Assembly (NCBI GenBank): GCA_000227505.4
Contig: AGIF02000001.1
Coordinates: forward strand, 578,035 to 642,034
Length of the DNA: 64,000 nucleotides
Source: a gamma proteobacterium HIMB55
Lineage (GTDB): Bacteria; Pseudomonadota; Gammaproteobacteria; Pseudomonadales; Halieaceae
Direction of reading: 5' to 3'
Shown: piece after piece, positions 9,493-19,694 of the stretch
Position numbering within the stretch: the stretch's first letter is position 1
Layout of the letters: each line of letters opens with the position of its first letter
Made by a program: the position numbers and the translations under genes
The notes under the pieces: generated by a model
What the model was told of the DNA's origin: nothing
Seen by the model: only the letters and a program-made list of their open reading frames with translations
The model's database searches: none

Positions 9493-9541
9493 TGCTTAAA
9501 AACGAAATACGCGGGGGCCAGTTAGCTGGCGCGTTGAATCT

Positions 9542-10216
9542 ATGAAAAAGCTATTCCTCCCACTTACCGCATTGATCTTTTTGAGCGCCTGCACTCTCAC
9601 ATCTGACGAGGAATATATCCGTTGCCTTCAAGGCTTTAATGATCCTGGCTCCGGCGGTGGCATACCCGGTGGCAAGGCGGCTACCGTAATCACGGCTGGA
9701 GCTGCAGGTGCTGCGGCGGCGCTCGTTTTATGCGAGGAGCCCAAGGTTACGGAGTCACCAAAGGCCTTAGAAGCAGATATTGATGGTGATCTCTCTCAAC
9801 CTCTGGAGGCACGAGAGCCGTTGCTGGTTTCTAATCGTCCGACGGCTTCCAAGACACCACCACTGCCTCAGCCTGTGCTGTTCTCGTTTGATTCACGCAC
9901 ATTGCAGTTTGAGCTCGACCGAGCTGAGTTACCGCCCGGCGCAGAGGATACTTTGGCGTCGGTGGTTAGTTACCTTGCAGAGTTTTCTGAGGTCAACGTT
10001 ACGATAGCGGGGCACACCTGCTGGCTGGGCTCAGAGATCTACAACCAAACGCTGTCGCAACGACGGGCGCAGGCAGTTGCCGATTTCATTGCTAGTGAGG
10101 GTATTAGCGGCGACCGGTTGTTCGTAGAAGCCTTTGGCGAGAGTCGACCCATTGTCTCGAACCAAACCGACGGGGGACGTCGGCAAAATCGGCGTGTTGA
10201 AGTTATTCAGCGATAA
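9542..10216 (+). CDS. OmpA-family lipoprotein
   Basis: A 224-residue outer-membrane lipoprotein. The N-terminus MKKLFLPLTALIFLSAC ends in a lipobox (LSAC). A Gly/Ala-rich glycine-zipper-like segment follows (about 35-60), and residues 112-224 form an OmpA C-terminal peptidoglycan-binding domain. The motif that normally reads GHTDxxGS..YN..LS.RRA reads GHTCWLGSEIYNQTLSQRRA here, so the aspartate that binds diaminopimelate is Cys; the conserved Arg pair remains. The role is probably envelope tethering. It is followed 14 bases later by a small membrane protein gene. Confidence 0.8.
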   Translation: MKKLFLPLTALIFLSACTLTSDEEYIRCLQGFNDPGSGGGIPGGKAATVITAGAAGAAAALVLCEEPKVTESPKALEADIDGDLSQPLEAREPLLVSNRPTASKTPPLPQPVLFSFDSRTLQFELDRAELPPGAEDTLASVVSYLAEFSEVNVTIAGHTCWLGSEIYNQTLSQRRAQAVADFIASEGISGDRLFVEAFGESRPIVSNQTDGGRRQNRRVEVIQR

Positions 10217-10230
10217 CCAAAGGAGACGTC

Positions 10231-10476
10231 ATGCTGAACGACTCGCAATCAAACCAGACCGATAATTCCCGCGGGCTATTGTCGGGCTTGGTGCGTTTCT
10301 TTTCCGACATTCTCAAAGATGTAGCGGCAAGCTTTCTCGTCGTTACACTCACCTTCCTCTTTGCGACCGCTGTTACAGCTGGCATGCTTTGGTATTACGA
10401 ATGGCCGCTGTTCCTCTCGCCCGTCGGAGGTTTCATAGTGCTAGGGGTCATGTTGTTGTTTTGGTACGACAGCTAA
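10231..10476 (+). CDS. Small two-helix membrane protein, unknown function
   Basis: An 81-residue protein with a polar N-terminus (SQSNQTDNSRG), an amphipathic segment (LVRFFSDILKDVAAS) and two hydrophobic helices (about residues 33-53 and 59-77). An AAGGAGA Shine-Dalgarno precedes the ATG. It is probably co-transcribed with the OmpA-like lipoprotein. I recognise no family. Confidence 0.6.
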   Translation: MLNDSQSNQTDNSRGLLSGLVRFFSDILKDVAASFLVVTLTFLFATAVTAGMLWYYEWPLFLSPVGGFIVLGVMLLFWYDS

Positions 10477-10510
10477 TCCCAAATCGTAGGCACTTTTAAG
10501 CTCCGGTGAA

Positions 10511-10852
10511 TCATGAATCAGGCAGGTGAATCAGTACTGCGATAGCGCCGTTCAGAAGTCCCGAGCCATACATCGTCAGATCATAGATTGCGTTGAGTTC
10601 GCCCACGGGATAGGCAGCGAACGGCATGCCAACCAATGATGCGGCAATGCTGGGTAGGAAGATCCATCGTGCCTTCTCACTTCCTATGAGTAACAACACT
10701 AAGCTTACGAGATAGCCAAGCGAGCCAATTGCCGTGAGTGTATTTCCCCAGTTAGATGGTGCTTCCGGCATCGGTGTGACTGTTGCGGCGGCCGCAAGAA
10801 CGGCTACCGAGGCAATTACCAAAATGCGAATGAACGTCAGGTGCTGTTTCAT
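10511..10852 (-). CDS. Small integral membrane protein, unknown function
   Basis: About 113 residues if started at the ATG at 10852, with three or four hydrophobic helices (IRILVIASVAVLAAAA, TLTAIGSLGYLVSLVLLLIG, WIFLPSIAASLVGMPFAA and a C-terminal one). The open frame extends 56 codons upstream to 11020, but that stretch is Cys/Arg/Asn-rich and unlike a membrane leader, so I take the internal start. It converges on the small membrane gene to its left. No family recognised. Confidence 0.5.
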   Translation of the reverse strand: MKQHLTFIRILVIASVAVLAAAATVTPMPEAPSNWGNTLTAIGSLGYLVSLVLLLIGSEKARWIFLPSIAASLVGMPFAAYPVGELNAIYDLTMYGSGLLNGAIAVLIHLPDS

Positions 10853-11231
10853 AAGGTGCGCTTCCAAATGGTTTTTATTATTGCGCCACAATAGCTCGTG
10901 TTTCTCGTAAATGCATCTGCAACGATATATCAGCTCGTCTGATGACCTCGTGATTGTGAACCTATTTTTTGCAGTGGATGAAATCGCGGACGTTAGGCAG
11001 TTTGCGAAAAAGTAAGACATTCCCGCGTAGGCTCGCTTGACAAAATAGCTTTCAGAAATGATCGGCTGTCAATGTATTTACGTACTGGATACAGGAAATT
11101 GGGCTCAATCTGGGCTCATGCGCTTAGCGGACGCGCAAGTCCACTATAATGCGGCCCTCAGGGGGTGTGGGTCCGTAGCCGCAGCCCGCCATCACGTGGC
11201 AGTTATGCCACCTTAAAACAGTGACACGACC
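10853..11231 (+). promoter_or_regulatory. cioAB upstream region with candidate -10 and leader hairpin
   Basis: This 379-base gap has no convincing gene. A perfect TATAAT lies at 11145-11150, about 80 bases before the cioA start, but no good -35 is seen 16-18 bases upstream. A hairpin GTGGCA-GTTA-TGCCAC (11196-11211) lies in the presumed leader. A TTGACA at 11037-11042 lies too far upstream to pair with this -10. The left end carries the upstream region of the leftward membrane-protein gene. Confidence 0.4.
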
Positions 11232-12644
11232 ATGTTCGAATTGTTCGATGCTTTGCTACTGGCGCGCATTCAATTTGCGTTTACGGTTGCTTTCCACATC
11301 ATCTTTCCCGCGTTTTCGATTGGGTTAGCCAGCTATCTCTTCGTCTTGGAAGGGCTCTGGTTGTGGACGGGTAGAGATGTCTATCTGAGATTGTTCAAAT
11401 ACTGGCTAAAAATATTCGCAATCGCTTTTGGAATGGGCGTTGTGTCAGGACTCGTGATGTCCTACCAGTTTGGTACCAACTGGAGCGTATTCTCCGATTT
11501 GGCTGGACCCGTGATCGGTCCATTGATGGCCTACGAAGTGATGTCAGCCTTTTTCCTGGAAGCTGGCTTCTTGGGAATTATGCTGTTTGGCATGAATCGC
11601 GTTGGCAAGGGCTTGCACTTCGCGGCAACCGGCATGGTTGCGTTTGGAACGGTGCTATCCGCCACTTGGATTTTGGCAGTGAACAGCTGGATGCACACAC
11701 CCGCGGGTTATGAAATCAATGAAGTAGGGCAGTTCATCCCGGTCGACTGGTTTGCGGTTATCTTCAACCCTAGCTTCCCTTATCGCTTGGTCCACATGAC
11801 ACTGGCGGCTTATCTCACGACCGCGTTTGTCGTCGGTGCGACAGGTGCCTGGCATCTGTTGCGCGGTAGCCAGTCCAAAGACGCGAAGAAAATGTTGAGC
11901 ATGGCTATGTGGATGGCGACATTTGTGGCGCCGCTGCAAATCTTAGCGGGTGACTTCCACGGTCTGAATACCCTCGAGCACCAGCCGATGAAAGTGGCTG
12001 CTATGGAAGGCCATTGGGAACGTCAGAAAGGTGCGCCGTTTATCGTCATCGGCTTCCCGGACGAAGAGACAGAATCTAACGGCTTCGAGCTCGAGATTCC
12101 TTATGCGTCCGCTTTGATCTTGACGCATGAGCTCGACGGAGAGACACCGGGACTTAAGGATGTGCCACCTGAAGAACGGCCACCGGTTGCGACCGTGTTT
12201 TGGTCTTTCCGAGTCATGATCGGTATTGGCACACTTATGGCGCTGATTGGTGTCGTTTCAGTGTGGCTTCGATTCAAAGAACGGCTGTACACCAGTCGGC
12301 CTTTCCTACAGTGGGCGACCGTTATGGGCCCCTCAGGGTTTGTCGCTGTCGTTGCTGGTTGGATTGTGACCGAGGTGGGTCGGCAGCCGTACACGGTTTA
12401 CGGCGTGTTAACGACCGCACAATCGGCGTCTCCGATTGAGGCACCCGCTGTGGCAGGTTCGCTGTTGGCCTTCATCGTCGTCTACTTCCTACTCTTCGGT
12501 GCGGGCGTGATGTATATCCTGAGAATTCTTGCGACGTCACCCAACAAAGACGAACTACCCATGGGCCAACCTACCAGAGCGGCTGGCACTACGCCGGTTG
12601 CTTCTATGCTGAATGTCGGCGAGGTTGCACCGCAAAATGGGTGA
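11232..12644 (+). CDS. cioA: Cytochrome bd-type quinol oxidase subunit I (CioA type)
   Basis: A 470-residue, multi-helix heme-bearing subunit of a bd quinol:O2 oxidoreductase in the inner membrane. Visible signatures are RIQFAFTVAFHIIFPAFSIG with the axial His of heme b595, FPYRLVHMTLAAYLTTAFV with a second His, the GLKDVPPEERPP part of the quinol-binding loop, and TEVGRQPYTVYGVLTTA. The Q-loop is short: FWSFRVMIGIG follows directly after PPEERPPVATV, without the roughly 60-residue insert of E. coli CydA. This is the hallmark of the CioAB (cyanide-insensitive) subfamily. It overlaps cioB by 8 bases. Confidence 0.93.
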   Translation: MFELFDALLLARIQFAFTVAFHIIFPAFSIGLASYLFVLEGLWLWTGRDVYLRLFKYWLKIFAIAFGMGVVSGLVMSYQFGTNWSVFSDLAGPVIGPLMAYEVMSAFFLEAGFLGIMLFGMNRVGKGLHFAATGMVAFGTVLSATWILAVNSWMHTPAGYEINEVGQFIPVDWFAVIFNPSFPYRLVHMTLAAYLTTAFVVGATGAWHLLRGSQSKDAKKMLSMAMWMATFVAPLQILAGDFHGLNTLEHQPMKVAAMEGHWERQKGAPFIVIGFPDEETESNGFELEIPYASALILTHELDGETPGLKDVPPEERPPVATVFWSFRVMIGIGTLMALIGVVSVWLRFKERLYTSRPFLQWATVMGPSGFVAVVAGWIVTEVGRQPYTVYGVLTTAQSASPIEAPAVAGSLLAFIVVYFLLFGAGVMYILRILATSPNKDELPMGQPTRAAGTTPVASMLNVGEVAPQNG

Positions 12645-13647
12645 AACGATTGATCTACCACTAATTTGGGCAGCGATCCTGAGTCTTGCGGTCTTTATTT
12701 ATGTCGTATTGGACGGGTTTGATCTCGGGATAGGCATTCTATTCCCCTACCTTGAGAACGATACCCAGCGCGATGTTGCAATGAACACCGTTGCGCCCGT
12801 TTGGGACGGTAACGAAACGTGGTTGATTCTCGGTGGGGGTGGTCTCTTCGCAGCCTTTCCGCTTGCCTATGCGATTGTCATGCCTGCGCTTTATGCACCC
12901 TTCATTGTGATGATGCTTGCGCTCGTGTTTCGCGGTGTATCGTTTGAGTATCGATGGCGTGATCCTGCTCATCGCAAATGGTGGGATCGCAGTTTTCACT
13001 GGGGATCGATCGTTGCGACTTTTATGCAGGGCATCGTTTTGGGTGCCTTCGTGCAAGGTATCGAAGTTGACGGTCGCGCCTATGGCGGCGGATGGTGGGA
13101 TTGGCTTACCCCCTTTACCGTGATGTGTGGCTTCGCTTTGCTTGCGAGTTACTCACTACTGGGTGCTGCCTGGTTGGTTATGAAGACCTCGGATGACTTA
13201 CGAGATATCGCTTATCGATACAGCTTCCGGATGGCGCTAGTGACGCTCGGATTCGCGGGTCTAGTCAGTATTTGGGTGCCGTTCCAGTCGCCACTCGTGT
13301 GGGATCGCTGGTTTACGACACCCAACTTTTGGTACGTAGCGCCGATCCCTGCACTGACCTTATGGACCGCTGGCATTATTTTCAGCTCAATTCGCCGACG
13401 ACGGGACTATCTTCTGTACCCCGCGGTGATCGTGCTTAACACGCTTGGGTTTATTGGTTTGGGTGTGGGTCTCGCGCCTTACATCGTTCCTCATGCGGTC
13501 ACGATCCACGAGGCAGCGGGCCCCGACGTAAGTCTAGGTTTCATGCTTGTTGGTGCAGGGCTTTTATTGCCGGTCATTTTGCTCTACACGGGGTATTCGT
13601 ATTACATTTTCCGCGGCAAGGTCACAGCAGAAAATGGCTACCACTGA
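12637..13647 (+). CDS. cioB: Cytochrome bd-type quinol oxidase subunit II (CioB type)
   Basis: A 336-residue polytopic subunit II, without heme, with about eight helices. The family signature is at the N-terminus (IWAAILSLAVFIYVVLDGFDLGIGIL), and NTVAPVWDGNETWLILGGGGLFAAFP is diagnostic. The chosen ATG at 12637 overlaps the cioA stop (ATGGGTGA). An upstream in-frame ATG at 12613 would add eight residues inside cioA and is less likely. It overlaps the next small gene by 14 bases, so the three are translationally coupled. Confidence 0.93.
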   Translation: MGETIDLPLIWAAILSLAVFIYVVLDGFDLGIGILFPYLENDTQRDVAMNTVAPVWDGNETWLILGGGGLFAAFPLAYAIVMPALYAPFIVMMLALVFRGVSFEYRWRDPAHRKWWDRSFHWGSIVATFMQGIVLGAFVQGIEVDGRAYGGGWWDWLTPFTVMCGFALLASYSLLGAAWLVMKTSDDLRDIAYRYSFRMALVTLGFAGLVSIWVPFQSPLVWDRWFTTPNFWYVAPIPALTLWTAGIIFSSIRRRRDYLLYPAVIVLNTLGFIGLGVGLAPYIVPHAVTIHEAAGPDVSLGFMLVGAGLLLPVILLYTGYSYYIFRGKVTAENGYH

Positions 13648-13759
13648 GACAAAACCGAGTTGGCGTAGCCGCCTTTTGTGGTTCGTGGGTATATGGACCG
13701 CGAGCGTCTTGTTCATGAGTGTAGTGGCTTTCCTTCTTCGAGCCATTTTACTGCCCTAA
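13634..13759 (+). CDS. DUF2474 small subunit of the CioAB oxidase
   Basis: A 41-residue single-helix protein: a basic N-terminus (TKPSWRSRLL) then WFVGIWTASVLFMSVVAFLL and RAILLP. It fits DUF2474, small proteins typically encoded just after cioB, analogous in position to the CydX subunit of E. coli bd oxidase. The ATG lies inside the end of cioB (14-base overlap). A structural or stabilising role in the oxidase is inferred from position. Confidence 0.8.
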   Translation: MATTETKPSWRSRLLWFVGIWTASVLFMSVVAFLLRAILLP

Positions 13760-13797
13760 TGTCAGCGTAGCTAAGCTTGTTATGAGTAGGGCGAAAT

Positions 13798-13849
13798 ACC
13801 TTGCTAAATCAAGGTTTCAGCCTTGTTATCCCCGCCGCTTCACTATAAA
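13798..13849 (+). promoter_or_regulatory. Candidate infC promoter and leader hairpins
   Basis: TTGTTA (13823-13828) and TATAAA (13844-13849) are 15 bases apart, in the 161-base gap before infC. Just upstream, ACCTTG (13798-13803) can pair with CAAGGT (13810-13815), or the same CAAGG can pair with CCTTG (13821-13825), giving two mutually exclusive stems. The first may serve as the end of the cioAB transcript. Confidence 0.4.
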
Positions 13850-13935
13850 ATCGCCGCCCTATTTTGGGTGGTGAGTGCGTCTTTTATTGAATACTTGAGT
13901 CGCTGCACCAAAACCCGTGTGTGGAGAGAGTCAGT

Positions 13936-14463
13936 ATCAAGAACGATAGCAAGAGCAAAAAAGCTCTGACGAACGAGCAAGTCGAAGCGCCAATGGTGCG
14001 CTTAATCGACGCCGATGGTACTCAGGTGGGTATCGTGTCCAACGCAGAAGCGATGGAGAAAGCTGAGGCAGCGGGGATGGACCTGGTGATGATGGCAGAC
14101 GGCGAAACGCCGGTTTGCAAAATCATGGACTACGGTAAGCACATCTTCGAAGCTAAGAAGCAAAAGGCCGCTCAGAAGAAGAAAGCGAAGCGCACACAGA
14201 TTAAAGAGATGAAATTTCGCCCAGGTACCGATGAGGGCGACTATCAGGTCAAGCTTCGCAGTTTGACCCGATTCTTGGAAAACGGTGACAAAGCCAAGGT
14301 AACGCTTCGCTATCGCGGTCGTGAAATGGCGCACCAAGAGCTCGGCATGGAAATTCTCAAACGCGTTGAGAGTGACCTAAGCGAGTTGGGAGCAGTTGAG
14401 CAGTTTCCGAAAATGGAAGGTCGTCAGTTGACGATGGTGATTGCGCCCAAGAAACGAGGGTAG
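13936..14463 (+). CDS. infC: Translation initiation factor IF-3, probable AUC start
   Basis: IF-3, 176 codons from the preferred start, keeps initiator selection accurate and splits ribosomes. Both domains are present: an N-terminal [20 protein letters not shown], a basic linker ([16 protein letters not shown]), and [20 protein letters not shown] with the C-terminal APKKRG. No ATG lies at the right place. A GTG at 13921 is in frame but has no Shine-Dalgarno. An ATC at 13936 sits 9 bases after GGAG (13923-13926). Rare AUU starts that IF-3 itself discriminates against are known for infC in E. coli and pseudomonads, so AUC here fits that autoregulation. If GTG is used the gene begins at 13921. 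It heads infC-rpmI-rplT. Confidence 0.9.
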   Translation: MKNDSKSKKALTNEQVEAPMVRLIDADGTQVGIVSNAEAMEKAEAAGMDLVMMADGETPVCKIMDYGKHIFEAKKQKAAQKKKAKRTQIKEMKFRPGTDEGDYQVKLRSLTRFLENGDKAKVTLRYRGREMAHQELGMEILKRVESDLSELGAVEQFPKMEGRQLTMVIAPKKRG

Positions 14464-14542
14464 TGGCCCGTGAATGCCCTATACCTCGGTTGATGAAACG
14501 CTCTAGCAGTTCGCTGTAAGAGCCCTAGTAGGAGTATCTAAG

Positions 14543-14737
14543 ATGCCTAAAGCAAAAATTCACAGTGGTGCCGCTAAGCGGTTTAAGAAGACGGCCAGTG
14601 GTTACAAGCGCAAGAGCGCTTACAAGAGCCACATCCTGACGAAAATGACGACTAAGCGTAAGCGTCAGCTTCGAGGCACATCCATGATTCACAAGTCCGA
14701 CGTGGTACTCGTGGATCGTATGTTGCGCGCCAAGTAA
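14543..14737 (+). CDS. rpmI: 50S ribosomal protein L35
   Basis: A 64-residue, very basic protein with the L35 pattern ([20 protein letters not shown], then [21 protein letters not shown]). An AGGAG lies upstream of the ATG. Second gene of the infC operon, where in relatives L20 represses rpmI-rplT translation by binding the mRNA. Confidence 0.97.
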   Translation: MPKAKIHSGAAKRFKKTASGYKRKSAYKSHILTKMTTKRKRQLRGTSMIHKSDVVLVDRMLRAK

Positions 14738-14762
14738 TCGTTAACCAGTTAGGAGATAAGAC

Positions 14763-15122
14763 ATGCCTCGTGTAAAGCGTGGTGTCACGGCTCACCGTCG
14801 ACACAAGAAAATTTTGAAGCAAGCGAAAGGTTACTACGGTGCACGTTCACGTGTTTTTCGCGTAGCCAAGCAAGCAGTAACCAAAGCGGGTCAGTATGCT
14901 TACCGCGACCGTCGTCAGCGCAAGCGTCAGTTTCGCGCACTGTGGATTACGCGTATCAACGCGCAGTCTCGTGCTAACGGAATGACTTACAGCCGACTCA
15001 TCAACGGTCTTAAGCGTGCTGAGATTGCACTCGACCGTCGTGTATTGGCTGATCTTGCCGTTCACGATAAGCCGGCTTTCGCAGCGGTAGTGGAGCGTGC
15101 AAAAGCTGCTCTCGCGGCTTGA
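14763..15122 (+). CDS. rplT: 50S ribosomal protein L20
   Basis: A 119-residue basic 23S rRNA-binding protein. The N-terminal [20 protein letters not shown] and the [18 protein letters not shown] segment are diagnostic. It is preceded by AGGAG, and the order infC-rpmI-rplT is the standard one. A strong hairpin with a U-run follows before pheS. Confidence 0.97.
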   Translation: MPRVKRGVTAHRRHKKILKQAKGYYGARSRVFRVAKQAVTKAGQYAYRDRRQRKRQFRALWITRINAQSRANGMTYSRLINGLKRAEIALDRRVLADLAVHDKPAFAAVVERAKAALAA

Positions 15123-15168
15123 TCGCATTTTCGGACTACCCATCTAGAACAGGTAGAACGAATAATTG

Positions 15169-15193
15169 AAAGGAGGCTACGGCCTCCTTTTTT
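15169..15193 (+). terminator. Intrinsic terminator/attenuator between rplT and pheS
   Basis: AGGAGGC (15171-15177), a TACG loop, GCCTCCT (15182-15188), then a T-run to 15193. It ends the infC-rpmI-rplT transcript or attenuates read-through into pheST. I see no Phe-rich leader peptide in the 93-base gap, unlike the pheM leader of E. coli. Confidence 0.9.
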
Positions 15194-15209
15194 GAATGAG
15201 TGGAGCTAG

Positions 15210-16235
<1,026 letters not shown>

Positions 16236-16244
16236 GTTAGCACA

Positions 16245-18611
16245 ATGATTATTTCCGAGCAGTGGCTCCGCACCTGGGTTGATCCCAATGCAACGACGGA
16301 AGCGCTAAGCCATAAGTTAACGATGATTGGTCTTGAGGTGGACAGTATTGATGCTGCCGCCGAGGCTTTCTCTGGCGTCGTCGTCGCTGAAATTATCAGT
16401 GCAGAGCAGCATCCGGATGCCGATAAGTTACGCGTATGCACTGTCAACGCAGGTAATGAAACGGTCCAAATCGTCTGCGGTGCACCGAATGCCCGTGCTG
16501 GACTCATTGCGCCATTGGCGCGTGTCGGTGCGGTACTGCCCGGTGGCTTCAAAATCAAAAAAGCGAAGCTGCGCGGTGTGGAATCTCAAGGCATGCTGTG
16601 TGCGGGCGCGGAACTCACTATCTCCGAAGATAACGACGGTTTGATGGAGCTTCCTGCGGATGCACCCGTTGGCATGGATATCCGTGAATACTTGAGTCTC
16701 GACGATAAGGTTATTGAGCTTGGCCTCACACCCAACCGCGCCGACTGCCTCAGTATCCGCGGCGTTGCTCGCGACGTTGCTGTGGCATTCGATGAGGCAT
16801 TCAATGAGCCAGCGATTGAATCTGTATCAGCCGTCATCGATGAAGAATTCCCGGTAGCGATTGAGGCTACGGCGAAGTGTCCTCGCTACCTAGGCCGGGT
16901 TATCAAGAATGTTGATCTGTCTCGTCCCACGCCCGATTACATGCGCGAGCGGCTGGAGCGAGCGGGACTGCGCTCAATCGATGCGGCGGTGGACGTCACG
17001 AACTACGTACTTTTGGAGTTGGGGCAGCCGCTTCATGCGTTTGATGTCGATCAACTGAGTGGCGGAATTGTTGTGCGTGAGTGCAGAGACGGAGAGACGC
17101 TGACACTGTTGGACGGCACTGAACAAACGCTTCAACCCGGCACCTTGATTATTGCAGACCACGACAAGCCACTCGCGATGGCGGGCATCATGGGCGGTGA
17201 AGCCAGTGGCGTCAGCGATAAAACCACCAACCTGTTTCTCGAGAGTGCTTTTTTCACGCCTGAACTAATGGCGGGTCGCGCACGGTCTTACGGTCTTCAT
17301 ACTGATGCGTCTCATCGTTATGAGCGCGGTGTGGATTTCCAACTGCAGCGTCAGGCAATGGAGCGCGCGACGCAGCTCTTTTTGGACGCCGTTGGTGGAG
17401 AGCCTGGTCCGATTACTGAAGTTGTGGCGGAGGCACATCTGCCGGTCAACGAGCCAGTGCTGCTCCGCGAGTCACAAATCGAAAAACTCTTGGGTGTTGC
17501 TATCGATCGTGTCACGGTCGAGCGCATTCTCGAAGGGCTCGGATTTTGGGTAGTCACTCATGAGAACGGCTGGCTATGTACCGCACCGAGCTGGCGTTTC
17601 GATATGGGGCTCGAGGTCGATTTGATCGAAGAGCTCGCGCGCATCATTGGCTATGATGCAGTGCCCTCACAGCGTATTACTGCTGACCTCATTCCCACAC
17701 CCGTGCCCGAGACTCGGCGCCTCCTGCGTAACGCTAAGAATGAATTAGTTGCGCGCGGTTACTTTGAGGCAGTGACCTTTAGTTTTGTCGCACCAGAGAT
17801 ACAGGCTTATTTCGACCCGGAGCTGGCCCCAGTACCGCTTCGTAATCCCATCTCTACCGATTTGGCCGTGATGCGCACGAGCTTGATACCGGGATTGGTC
17901 AAAGCGATTGCTCATAACACCAGCCGTCAGCAAAGTCGGGTACGCCTATTTGAAACGGGCCTTAAGTTTCTGCCGGCACAGCAAACAGAGCAGGTGCCTA
18001 TGGTGGCGCTTGCTATGTCGGGTTTGAGAGACGTCGAAGGTTGGTCGAGTGAAAAGGCTGCGGCGGATTTCTATGATCTGAAAGGAACGGTTGAGGCACT
18101 ATTGGCAAATCTTGCTGGGCGTATCACGTTTGAGCCGCGGGTTTATCCCGGGCTTCACGACGGTCAGAGCGCAGCTATTTTGTTAGACGGTCAAGAAATC
18201 GGACGCATGGGCGCGATTCATCCGTCCGTCAGAAAAGCCATGGGTGTACCTGCGAATACCGTTGTTGCAGAACTCGAGCAGTCGGTTGTGACTGAAGTGG
18301 CTATGCCTGCTTATCAGGATATCTCTAAGTACCCCGAGACGCGTCGAGATCTTGCGTTGGTTGCAGATAAAGCGATTTCCTCTGGAGAGGTTTTGTCGCT
18401 TGTGCGAGATGCCGCAGGATCACTGATGACCAAGCTTGATCTGTTCGATGTCTACGAGGGCACAGGTTTGCCCGAAGGTAAGAAAAGTCTTGCGATTGGT
18501 TTGACATTCCAAGATCAAAGTCGCACCCTCGATGAGTCAGAGGTTGCGGGTGCGATCGATAAAGTTCTCGAGACCCTGAAGTCCAAATTAGATATCGAAT
18601 TGCGAAGCTAA
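16245..18611 (+). CDS. pheT: Phenylalanyl-tRNA synthetase beta subunit
   Basis: A 788-residue beta subunit. The tRNA-binding (EMAP-like) domain is at about 40-150 ([21 protein letters not shown]), followed by B3/B4 editing-domain elements and B5 (QIEKLLG... [22 protein letters not shown]). The C-terminal anticodon-binding ferredoxin-like fold begins at [19 protein letters not shown]. Length matches the family. It lies in the pheST-ihfA operon, with ihfA starting 7 bases later. Confidence 0.97.
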   Translation: MIISEQWLRTWVDPNATTEALSHKLTMIGLEVDSIDAAAEAFSGVVVAEIISAEQHPDADKLRVCTVNAGNETVQIVCGAPNARAGLIAPLARVGAVLPGGFKIKKAKLRGVESQGMLCAGAELTISEDNDGLMELPADAPVGMDIREYLSLDDKVIELGLTPNRADCLSIRGVARDVAVAFDEAFNEPAIESVSAVIDEEFPVAIEATAKCPRYLGRVIKNVDLSRPTPDYMRERLERAGLRSIDAAVDVTNYVLLELGQPLHAFDVDQLSGGIVVRECRDGETLTLLDGTEQTLQPGTLIIADHDKPLAMAGIMGGEASGVSDKTTNLFLESAFFTPELMAGRARSYGLHTDASHRYERGVDFQLQRQAMERATQLFLDAVGGEPGPITEVVAEAHLPVNEPVLLRESQIEKLLGVAIDRVTVERILEGLGFWVVTHENGWLCTAPSWRFDMGLEVDLIEELARIIGYDAVPSQRITADLIPTPVPETRRLLRNAKNELVARGYFEAVTFSFVAPEIQAYFDPELAPVPLRNPISTDLAVMRTSLIPGLVKAIAHNTSRQQSRVRLFETGLKFLPAQQTEQVPMVALAMSGLRDVEGWSSEKAAADFYDLKGTVEALLANLAGRITFEPRVYPGLHDGQSAAILLDGQEIGRMGAIHPSVRKAMGVPANTVVAELEQSVVTEVAMPAYQDISKYPETRRDLALVADKAISSGEVLSLVRDAAGSLMTKLDLFDVYEGTGLPEGKKSLAIGLTFQDQSRTLDESEVAGAIDKVLETLKSKLDIELRS

Positions 18612-18618
18612 GAACAAT

Positions 18619-18918
18619 ATGTCCGCATTAACGAAATCAGAGATGGCCGATAAGCTTTTTGAAGAGCTGGGTTTCAATAAGCGCGAAGCAAAAGAGCTGG
18701 TAGAGCAGTTCTTCGAAGAGATTCGCATTTGCCTTGAAAATAACGAGCAGGTAAAGCTTTCAGGCTTTGGCAACTTTGATCTACGCGACAAAGGCACCCG
18801 TCCAGGTCGTAACCCAAAGACGGGTGAGGAAGTCGCCATCTCTGCCCGACGTGTTGTGACTTTTAAGCCAGGACAAAAGCTGCGCGCACGTGTAGAGAAG
18901 ATGCAAGGCGATGCTTGA
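18619..18918 (+). CDS. ihfA: Integration host factor alpha subunit
   Basis: A 99-residue DNA-bending protein, half of the IHF heterodimer. [20 protein letters not shown] opens the alpha-helical body, and the beta-arm [21 protein letters not shown] carries the intercalating Pro. The position after pheT is the conserved gammaproteobacterial one. It overlaps the next gene by 8 bases. Confidence 0.96.
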   Translation: MSALTKSEMADKLFEELGFNKREAKELVEQFFEEIRICLENNEQVKLSGFGNFDLRDKGTRPGRNPKTGEEVAISARRVVTFKPGQKLRARVEKMQGDA

Positions 18919-19273
18919 GCCGACGCATAACAATGAATTACCACCGATTCCCGGAAAGCGTTATTTCACCATTGGTGAAGTGAGCACGCTTTGCGCGGTT
19001 AAGCCGCATGTTCTTCGTTATTGGGAAGCTGAGTTTCCACAGTTAAAGCCCGTTAAGCGCCGTGGTAATCGTCGCTATTACCGCAGAGGCGACGTCGAGT
19101 TAGTCCGTGCGATCCGAGGCCTCCTTTACGAGGAGGGCTATACCATAGGTGGCGCGCGTCAGCGTTTGACCAGTGAAGATGGGCCCAGTCCTGTTGAGTT
19201 GGTGGCGGCTATTCGCGACTCTTTGCGCGATTTGGAGCAGGCTCGGGGATTATTGACCCGCGACGCCGATTAG
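18911..19273 (+). CDS. MerR-family transcriptional regulator
   Basis: A 120-residue regulator with a MerR winged HTH at residues 17-86 ([40 protein letters not shown]). The C-terminus is a short helix with no metal-binding cysteines. The ihfA-merR pair, here overlapping by 8 bases, is common in proteobacteria, but its effector and targets are not established. It ends 160 bases before tRNA-Pro. Confidence 0.9.
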   Translation: MLEPTHNNELPPIPGKRYFTIGEVSTLCAVKPHVLRYWEAEFPQLKPVKRRGNRRYYRRGDVELVRAIRGLLYEEGYTIGGARQRLTSEDGPSPVELVAAIRDSLRDLEQARGLLTRDAD

Positions 19274-19393
19274 GTCGCTCAGCGCCGAGAATCGGTTGCG
19301 CTTTGAAGTCGCAGCTATTTCAGACTGCTGACGGTATCTCATCAAACGTTTTTTGAAGTTACAGTTTTCTGTTTTTTCAAAGGCGAATTGCGA

Positions 19394-19422
19394 TTCCCAA
19401 TCCCCTGCATTCCCCGTATACT
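19394..19422 (+). promoter_or_regulatory. tRNA-Pro promoter
   Basis: TTCCCA (19394-19399), a 17-base spacer and TATACT (19417-19422) end 10 bases before the mature tRNA 5' end. Confidence 0.5.
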
Positions 19423-19432
19423 TCGCCACCTT

Positions 19433-19509
19433 CGGGGCGTAGCGCAGTCTGGTAGCGCACCACACTGGGGGTGTGGTGGTCGCAGGTTCAAATCCTGCCG
19501 TCCCGACCA
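19433..19509 (+). tRNA. tRNA-Pro (GGG)
   Basis: A 77-nt cloverleaf with encoded CCA: acceptor CGGGGCG/CGTCCCG (one G-U pair), D-arm TAGCGCAGTCTGGTAGCGCA, anticodon GGG at 19467-19469, T-arm AGGTTCAAATCCT. No integrase or att-like duplication is seen next to it. Confidence 0.97.
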
Positions 19510-19694
19510 TTTTTCTGCATTCAGCTAATTTGGTCTTAGCGATTTTCCTCCGAACCTGTCGCCACATCATCATTCGTCGCGAGCCTCGGTTCTAAATGTT
19601 CTCGATTTTTTTGTGACCCTGCTGTTCAAATGCTGGCGTCTAACGCTGTACGCTAGACTGAACAGTGCTTGGGTATTTTGCCGCGGGGAGAGTG

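Noticed and set aside
10853-11020. N-terminal extension of the leftward membrane protein
   Set aside because: The 56 extra residues look non-coding in character and precede a typical hydrophobic N-terminus starting at Met 10852.
11037-11085. TTGACA and TGTCAATG near cioA as a PpsR-type site
   Set aside because: Neither has the partner half-site at 12 bases; TGTCAATGTATTTACGTA ends in GTA.
11059-11220. Frame of about 50 codons upstream of cioA
   Set aside because: No Shine-Dalgarno, Cys/His-rich unlike its neighbours, and it contains the likely -10 and leader hairpin.
19433-19694. tRNA-Pro as an integration site
   Set aside because: No integrase, no direct repeat of the tRNA 3' end and no compositional shift is seen downstream.
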